Shown here: positions 50,616 to 64,000 of the stretch, in pieces | Numbering within the stretch: the first letter of the stretch is position 1 | Layout: each line of letters starts with the position of its first letter | Notes under the pieces: model-generated | Database searches by the model: none | The model's input: the letters and a program-made list of their open reading frames with translations, nothing else | Told to the model about the DNA's origin: nothing | Program-made: the position numbers and the translations under genes | From: Antedon mediterranea | Taxonomy: Eukaryota; Echinodermata; Crinoidea; Comatulida; Antedonidae | Direction of reading: 5' to 3' | Assembly (NCBI RefSeq): GCF_964355755.1 | Contig: NC_092679.1 | Span: forward strand, 19,768,932-19,832,931 | DNA length: 64,000 bases

Positions 50616-53600
50616 CATTCAATATTAATTGTGTCATCATAATGATTGACATAATTAATACATTTTGTACATAATTAGATAATTTAAATAAATTTGTTTA
50701 TAGGCAAAGTTGACCATGTAAATTAGCATTTCCCATCAGCAAGGTTAACTGTTTGTCTAATTCTTTGTTTTCTATCGGCAAGGTCGGCCGTGCTCTTCCT
50801 CAATTGTGTTGCCTTCCCTGCACAGTGTACATGGAAAATGGTCAACCATGCGGATAGAAAACAATAAATTACATGCACAATTGCCAATAGTCATTTCTGT
50901 TTTGGCGGTAAAATCCGTTTTGCACTTTGTTTTTGGTGTGTGTACACAAATTTACATTCTAATTTAAATCTATAATCAAACAAATATGTTATAAATATTT
51001 TGTGCAATTTACAAACAATGTATAACACATTTATTTATTGTCTTGAAAATTTACACCACAAAATGATTTCAATTTTAATAGCACGTTGTTGTTATTATAG
51101 AGGGCAGCAAACAAAATGGGTTATACAGCAACTATAACATAAAAAAAGTAAAATAATAAAATTTAAATATTTAGGAATACAATATAAATATATAGGAAAA
51201 CAAAATTGTATTTAAAATGAAATAAAAAAATTGGTGGTTAATCTAGATAAAATACTTTTTTTAGAAGACTGAGTTGATTATTAAAAAATGTTTGGATAAA
51301 ACTACTTAATTATAGCTTTTACATAAGATAATATATTATAGATATATTACCTCTATGTTAATACACTATTGCTATGTGTAACCAAAAGAAAACAAAGAAA
51401 CTAACCAAAAAAACGGTGAAAACATTTGCTACAATTTTTACACAGCTTATATTCTTTACACTACTTTTGTGTACTACAGAGAGCGTTACAATATCTCTCA
51501 CAGAATATCTCATAATATAGAGATCTCTTAATCAAGTTACACATTTTTGTCCACGTTATATTGTACAACATCATGCAAAACAGCGAATAAAACAAATTTA
51601 TTAATACAACTCACAGACAATTTATAGATATGATACAGAATTTACAAATGTCATACGCTCTAGATTATAGTCTAACCATATACTAGTAAATAGCTATCAC
51701 TTCAATTCTATTTATTCTATTTATTCACAAAAAAAAAACGAGAATCACTAGAAAATGCATCTAGCAACTCTCACAACAATCATTTAAAAATCGTAAAAGC
51801 ATATCCGCAATACAGATATGAGCGTCTAAATATTTAAGTTAAATTTCCGTCACTGCCCGATATTAAAGTCAGTCAAGTCTATCCGTCGGGCAAGTCGAAA
51901 CAATTCCGTCGGGCAAGCATCTCATGTCGGGCAAGCGTTTCCGTCCATATAGATAAATTCTGTACATGAAACATGGCGAAATTTATACCAAAAATGTTGA
52001 ATTACATCGATAACACAGTTACTATAGTTCCACTACTAATAATTTACAATCATTAAAATATAACAAATTCTGGTCATTCTAGGCTTCTAAGTGTACAGTT
52101 TTAACATTATTTTACCTGCAAATTTTATACTGCTAGAATATGTACAAGGTTAAGAGGCAAGGGGGTATTGTAGCTTATAGTTGTAAGATATGGTGCAGTT
52201 AACAAAAGACAATATAAAAACAGTTTGACAAAAGAATAAATCGTTTTTTGACTGTCCCAGTTTGTTCTAGCTAAGCCAATTGTTTCAATATGTCCAAGAT
52301 TTCCGAGCAAAATTAACCAAAATTTATAAAAATTAAATGACAAAGTCTCGTAAACGCATTCCAATTTATACTGTATTGTGATATCGCAAAACAGTTTATT
52401 ACAGATTAAAAATAAACCCTATCATTTCAAAAATTTAAAAGATCAGTGGTTAAGTTTAGTATCAAATTTAAAACACTTGTAATTTTTATAAAATTAATTC
52501 AAATACATATGTTATCTTCAAAATATTTTAATCTAAAGTTTAAAAATCCAATTATTATTTCCAATTCATTATTTTAAATATTTAAATGTAACATCTATCG
52601 CTTGCCAACAAATTTGCATTTTTATTAAGAAAACCTTATCATGGACAAAACTAATTATGAAGGATTGTGTTTTTAACCTTGGGTGCACTCTCAGCCTTGT
52701 AGTACTAATTTTAACACAATTAATGACAACATCGTCACAATTCATCAATAAAATCGTATTAAAATCACTCATGAAATAAATTTAATATATAAATATCGAG
52801 CAAAGAAAATTACTTTCTTATGCCAAAAAAAATTAAAATCAAATTTGCATAAATACTACAACGCATTGTTGATATATTATATCTGAGTATTCTGCCATTA
52901 GAACCAATGATTGGAAAAAAAATACAGAGGGAGGAAGTGCAATATAAATAATACTACTTTACATAATGTTTAAGTTTTACTATATATGTACAGTTTTAAA
53001 ACAATGATACCATCTTCTGAACATACTCCCTCTATTTATAAACCAATCGTGGTTTACTGTACAATAAATAATTTACTTTCATTTACCCTGCAATAATGCT
53101 TTCAATAAACATCCTTTTTTCATCCCTCTCTCTTTTCCTTTCTTCCTCCACCCCAAATAAAGAAGGCAGGAGGAAGAGAGAATATAACTTATCAATGATC
53201 CTAAAACCAAAATTCTAAACTGTACAAAAACATTATGTCATGGACACTAAGATTGTCAAATCTTCTTACTTTTTCATTTTGTATTGTAATAAATCAATTG
53301 TTGGTGTTTCACGGTATCATGTCTAGTGACAATAAACCTTATACAGTATCAAGTCTGCTGACAGTAACAGGCAATGTAGCTAACTCTTAAATATCAAACT
53401 ATTCTAACCCTCTAAATAATCTGACTATATGAATAAAGAAATAATAATACTGGGATTCGAACCATGTTAGATTTCTACCGATAAGAAATCCGGAGCACAG
53501 CTGTCTGGAACAAAATTAAATACTGTTTTTGGAGGTTACTGTATAGTGTCAGTAGAGGCAAAACAGTATCACATGGGATGATAGTTGCCATCAGATGCGA

Positions 53601-54429
53601 TACTGCATGTTGTTATTGATGCTAGACATGATATCACTTGTGGAATTTAATTCGATACAAGACCTTTATTACCAATTGTATGAAAAAAAAATATAAAAAA
53701 TTCCTTCTAAAAAATTATTTAAATATATATATTTTTTTAAATGTCCAAATACAAATCAATTGTAAAATTTAAGAACCTCTATTGTTTAAAAACCATTTTA
53801 AATGGATAAAACATAGAAAAATATTATAGTTTTAAAAAAAAGCGGAAAAGAATGATATTAACTCTATTAAATAATGCAAACGTATTTTAAATGAAGGCAA
53901 CCCATAATCGCGATATACACCTTGGTATCCATGAAAACTAAACAATTTTCAACTGTATCGTATCTAAAGAATAATTTACTAATACCTGGAAAAGACTTTA
54001 TTTAATATTTACTATATTAATTAAGTTGTGTTTATGTTAATTGATGACATTAATATTCATGATTTAAAGGGTTTTTTTGGAATTCATTGTTATTTCATTT
54101 TTAATTATAATTCATTAATTGGATAAATTTGTAATTCATGTTTTGATTCTGTGTGTCTTTAAATAATTAAAAATTCTTTATTATTTATATTTGATTTCAT
54201 TCACAAAGGTTAAAGGTTAAAGAAAAGTATTCAGTATTTCCGAAATGATCAGAAAAATAGTACAAATTAGAATTTTAAAAACATTGCTGAATATTCATAG
54301 GTTTACCTAATCAAATAATATTAATTATAGATCCAATTAATAATCAAATTGTTGAGTATTTTTTAATAGTTGTTGTTCTTGTTTGGTGTTTAAAGAAACA
54401 TATATTGATGAATATTCAAGAGTTAATTA

Positions 54430-55018
54430 CCTCCGCCAAGGAGGTTATATTTTCACCCCTGTATGTTTGTGTGTTTGTGTGTTTGTGTGTGTGTGTGTCT
54501 GTGAACAGCCTGGAAAGGCCACAGTTTTTATCCGATTCTCACCAAATTTGGCAACAATGATCTATGCCCCAAAAGCTCGGACGAGTTCGAATTTGAAGGG
54601 AAAAGGTCATAGGTCAAGGTCACAACTAACAAAAAACTATTTTACTGCCTAGAGACCACAGTTTTTATCCGATTCTCACCAAACTTAGCCACAATGATCA
54701 ATGATACATCATATAATTGTGGTTAAATTTTGAAGGGTCAGGGTCAAAGATCAAGGTCCACAAAAAGCTAAAAAAAAAGAAATAAAAAAATAATAAAAAA
54801 AAAAAACCTCAGTGGGACTTGAACCAGCAATCTCAACTGTGAGAGGCTGGATACATAACCATTACACCACACTGTCATCCACAATTTTGTAGTGTGCAGT
54901 TAACATATTTACACTTAGGACTAATAAAAAAAAATGTAAAAAAAAAATATTCAGGGGGCATTTTATGTAGAGGAATTTTACAGTAGGCGGAGGTTTGTAC
55001 TCTCGGAGTACCCTCTAG
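54430..55018. mobile_element. Insertion with TTAATTA duplication and a tRNA-like segment
   Basis: It begins CCTCCGCCAAGGAGGTTATA and has near its other end the complement GGCGGAGG, followed by a short tail CTCTCGGAGTACCCTCTAG. Two related sub-blocks contain TTTTTATCCGATTCTCACCA. TTAATTA flanks both sides (54423-54429 and 55019-55025). The element splits a tandem array, so it is younger than the array. The wording is typical of a widespread invertebrate repeat. Confidence 0.7.
54806..54877 (-). repeat. tRNA-Glu-like pseudogene inside the 54430 insertion
   Basis: On the minus strand it reads GACAGTGTGGTGTAATGGTT, then CCTCTCACAGTTGAG, then GGTTCAAGTCCCACTG. A box, CUC anticodon position and B box are recognisable and the length is near 72. 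The acceptor stem is imperfect, so I call it tRNA-derived rather than a working gene. Confidence 0.55.
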
Positions 55019-56001
55019 TTAATTAATATTTTCCTAATTATTTATTTATCTAATTAATAATCTTATAAATATTTGTTGTTGTTAAGCATTATCTATTCAT
55101 TTTTATTTGGTGTAAAAAACATAATTATATTGATGAATATTTAAGAGTTATAATTGATATTTTCATAATTAATTATTTAACTAATAATTAATAATCTTAT
55201 AAATATTTGTTGTTGTTAAGCATTATCTATTCATTTTTATTTGGTGTAAAAAACATAATTATATTGATGAATATTTAAGAGTTATAATTGATATTTTCAT
55301 AATTAATTATTTAACTAATTAATATCTTATACATATTTGTTATTGTTTTTAAGCATTCTCTATTCTTTTTTATTTGGTGTAAAAAACATAATTATATTGA
55401 TGAATATTTAATTTACATAATTAATAAAATCTCGTTTTGTTTTGTCTTGTATTCTATCATCATTTGTATATTGTCGGATGTTTACTGTATTTTTGTCTCT
55501 TTTCGAACGTGTAAAATGTAAAAATATTAATTTTGTAGTTTTGATGTCTTTAAAAAATACTGTACAAACACAATACATTGATTGTGTTAACATCTATTCA
55601 GCATTATATATCTACAAGTTTATTATATTGACTTCGCAAGAAACAGTTAAATAGGCTATCATAGAGAAACATGGTTGAAATCAGGTTGTCGACATGGTTA
55701 ACAACATCAGGGTCTTATATTCAATTAAACAATGAAAAATGATATAAAGAAATTTATACCAACATTACTTAGATCATAGAGGAATTACTCCATGCCAAGA
55801 ATTAGATTACTATATAATTGTTTTTATTACAGTACTTAATACCCCAAAGTATTTTTCCCTGACCATCATTGTTCAGCAAAGGTGTTATTGCAGATAAGTT
55901 TTTCCCAAATTCATATAAGCCGCTTGAGCATATTTTGAATTGGAACATTTACAATACTTAGCCTCTATCATTAAATAAGAAAAGAAGAAGAACAATAAGG
56001 C

Positions 56002-56391
56002 TATGTTCACACTAGAGAGGAATTACTAGCAGATCTTGCAGAGTTATAACTTGTGTTCACACTGTATAAAAATGAAATGATTGAATCAGCATTGTACATT
56101 AATGTGCCTACTGGTGAATTAATGTTGAACGCTGAGTAGAATCACAATTTTTGATTAAGACTAAGCTAGTACATCTTTGTGGTACAGTGTGAACACTGGC
56201 TCATGAGTAACAAATCATGACTATAGTATTCAAATCAGCATTGTACATTAATGTGTCTACAGGTATATTATTGTACAACGCTGATTGCAAGTTATGACTC
56301 ATTCGTACAACTCACAAAAATCAATTAGCATTATGCTAGTACACCTTTTGTCGTCTGAACACTTATTCATGATTAACAAATCATGACTATA

Positions 56392-56398
<7 letters not shown>
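56002..56398. repeat. Duplicated ~150 bp repeat abutting the PKC stop codon
   Basis: Two related units occur. Unit one (about 56084-56232) contains ATCAGCATTGTACATTAATG and GAACACTGGCTCATGAGTAA. Unit two (about 56233-56398) contains ATCAGCATTGTACATTAATG again and GAACACTTATTCATGATTAA. Both units continue through CAAATCATGACTATA into a similar ta-tcaa end. An outer inverted pair GTTCACACTA / AGTGTGAAC brackets unit one. The end of unit two overlaps the PKC stop codon. Confidence 0.6.
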
Positions 56399-62123
<5,725 letters not shown>

Positions 62124-64000
62124 CTATAATATCACAACAAAAGAAAACAACACATAAAAAACATGCAGCATACAAAAGACCATTTTTACGAGGCTAAAAA
62201 TGGAAATGTTTCTTTTCGGACATTTCCAAAAAGTACACAAAAAAAACATTAGATATCAATTATGAGCATTATTATTTTATTTTAAATTGTAATAATACTG
62301 TACTTAAGCAGAAGAAATATTAACACTCATAAAAATGGTCTATAAATAATATTATAAAAACATTATTTAAATCGAAACATCATCATGCTCCAATGGTAAT
62401 ATACAAGTGCTCCCAAAAATGATATTCTATTTAGGAACCAACTGTAAATAATTAAAAAACATGTGCTGTTATAAATAATATAACAAATGCATATGTTTAT
62501 ATTTGGTCCCATAATAAATATTATTAAAATATCCTCAGAATGCTATCTGTAAAGGTAGGTTCATTAAATAGATATCTCAATACTGTAATATTTAGTAAAT
62601 GTGCTATTGATAAATGTTGGATTGCGAAAATTCATGTATCAACAGCTATTCTGAGACCATCCCTTAAATAAATAGGAGGGAGAAATTAAGCACCACATAT
62701 TTTTGGGTCTTCTTCTGTTATCTTTCATATTTCACTGGTTTTCTATAAATCCGTTTAAAAAAGGAAATAAAATAAGGAAATTATGCATTAACTCAAGATG
62801 TTTAAAAAAAATAATTTATTGGATCATATTATTATGTACTGTATTAGGTAAAATCATTGTGCTTGATTTTCAATGAGAAATCACAGAAAATACCTGAAAA
62901 ATTGTAAAATTGCACATTGATAAAGCATAGTTAATGTGTACATAATACTATTATGGACAACAATATATCATTATGTAAGATGCTTACTAATTGGTCATTC
63001 ATCGGCATTGATTGGTCAAGCGATTTGATTGGACAATTAAATTATTGTCCAGATAAAATGGAAATGTTGACACAGCCTGCCACATAGATCCATGATGGAA
63101 GAAATTAATCCATTGAAAATAATGTTTATGTTTTATAACACACCAAAGTGTATCCTAGCCATTTGATTGGCTAATTACGTATCACATGTCATGCATAATT
63201 TGGATCCATTCTCATGATAGTGGGTACATTGCACATTCAGGTTTTTGTAAATAATTTTGAGAAATGTTTGCGATGCCGGCGAATGTTGCGTATTAAAAAA
63301 ACAACTTTTGAAGCAATAAATTAATTGACTAACATTTTACAGTGGTGTGTTATAAAACAAATAATGTTTTGTATTCATGGAATGTTAACAATACTTTCAA
63401 GAGTTGCAAGATAGGTTGCGTTCAGACGTAAAATCAGTTACATACATATGTGTGACTGTACATGTGTAATCAGTGATTGTTCAGACGATGAAAATTTACA
63501 TGTGTAAACTATAAAAAAGTACCCAGCAATGTCATATTTCATGCATCTTTTTACACTAGTAAGGTATCCTTATCTTGCGATTAATCAGCTTGCGGTTTAA
63601 GGTGTAAAATTGAGAAATCCACCTCATAAGGTGGGTTTTTAAAACAGCTAGTTTATCTCCAAATTTTCATCACACACGACCATTACACGTGTAAATTTGT
63701 TACGTCCGAACAAGCCCATAGAGTGGTCTATACAACTCCGGTTGCGTTTCGCCTCATTGAATAGACCAGTTAATCTTTAAACTAATGTAAATATGCTCTC
63801 CATTCCACACATTCATTATTTGTATAATGTAACGAAGAACCAAGCCGATATTGTCTCCTGAAGATAATGTGATATATTGAATATACGGTATGGTTGAAAA
63901 TTTATTTTGAAATCATTTATTTACATAATTGCAATTAATTGATTGTATACCTGGATTCTATGAAATTTGCTTAAATAAGATGGTATGTTAACAGAATGTA
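62124..64000. other. PKC intron or upstream sequence; no exon recognised
   Basis: AT-rich with no frame resembling the C1 or C2 domains of a novel PKC. An imperfect inverted-repeat element lies at 63413-63716. Confidence 0.5.
63413..63716. mobile_element. ~300 bp inverted-repeat element (family H)
   Basis: The left end GGTTGCGTTCAGACGTAA is matched by the complement of the right end, GGCTTGTTCGGACGTAA. Several TTACATGTGTAA / TTACACGTGTAA-like palindromes occur inside. No coding capacity. Confidence 0.6.

Larger units (their letters stand above)
54330..55415. repeat. ~132 bp tandem array, interrupted
   Basis: Three near-identical units run from about 55061 to 55415, each containing GTTGTTAAGCATTATCTATT and TTATATTGATGAATATTTAA. 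A more diverged unit at about 54360-54429 (ATATTGATGAATATTCAAGA) is separated from them by the insertion at 54430-55018. Confidence 0.8.
49010..56391. other. Gene-free stretch downstream of EIF1AD and of the PKC gene
   Basis: About 7.4 kb without a recognisable exon. It lies between two converging 3' ends and probably contains long 3' untranslated sequence. Contents: tRNA-like piece at 49113, MITEs at 49221 and 49834, a diverged family B piece at 50435, three copies of GTCGGGCAAG near 51885-51935, a tandem array interrupted by an insertion at 54330-55415, and the duplicated repeat at 56002-56398. The rest is AT-rich. Confidence 0.6.

Noticed and set aside
54806-54877. A functional tRNA-Glu gene
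   Set aside because: The acceptor stem is imperfect and the segment lies inside a transposon-like insertion; tRNA-derived repeat is more likely.

Overview
This is a window of an intron-rich, AT-rich invertebrate animal genome. Seven conserved animal genes can be rebuilt exon by exon. In each one the exon lengths add up to an open frame, every intron has GT and AG ends, and the protein matches a known family along the rebuilt length. Six of the seven lie on the minus strand. Short exons, introns full of small transposon-like repeats, and frequent TAGGCCTA-type motifs suggest a marine deuterostome such as an echinoderm. That species guess is inference; nothing here proves it.

Layout from left to right. 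TMX1 (minus, 3' end off the left edge) covers 1374-4672. PPP1CB (minus, eight exons) covers 8671-32050 and holds most of the satellites and transposons in its introns. A TATA-box transcription unit of unknown product (plus) lies at about 32985-33735, head to head with PPP1CB. SRP9 (minus, three exons) covers 34384-35342. PTGR2 (minus, seven exons) covers 35744-39816. ERLEC1 (minus, eleven exons) covers 41662-45950. EIF1AD (plus, four exons) covers 47249-48734 and is divergent from ERLEC1. A novel protein kinase C of the epsilon type (minus, kinase half only) covers 56392-62123, and its 5' exons lie beyond the right edge. From 49.0 to 56.4 kb I see no gene.

The genes do not form one pathway. 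Three concern the endoplasmic reticulum: TMX1 (disulfide chemistry), ERLEC1 (glycan recognition in ER-associated degradation) and SRP9 (signal recognition particle). PPP1CB and the PKC are opposing Ser/Thr signalling enzymes. I would not read this as a functional cluster.

The accessory content is rich. There are at least 14 copies of one ~150 bp inverted-repeat element, two ~400 bp foldback elements each carrying two TGACGTCA palindromes, and a ~2.06 kb element with CAACG-rich ends nested inside another repeat. There are several single-copy inverted-repeat elements, tRNA-derived SINE-like pieces, a near-perfect 72 bp hairpin and six long minisatellites. The most interesting items are the TATA-driven unit that may encode a 63-residue tail-anchored protein, the PKC stop codon that lies inside repeat sequence, and the dated nesting of the CAACG element. 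No phage, CRISPR or prokaryotic system is present.
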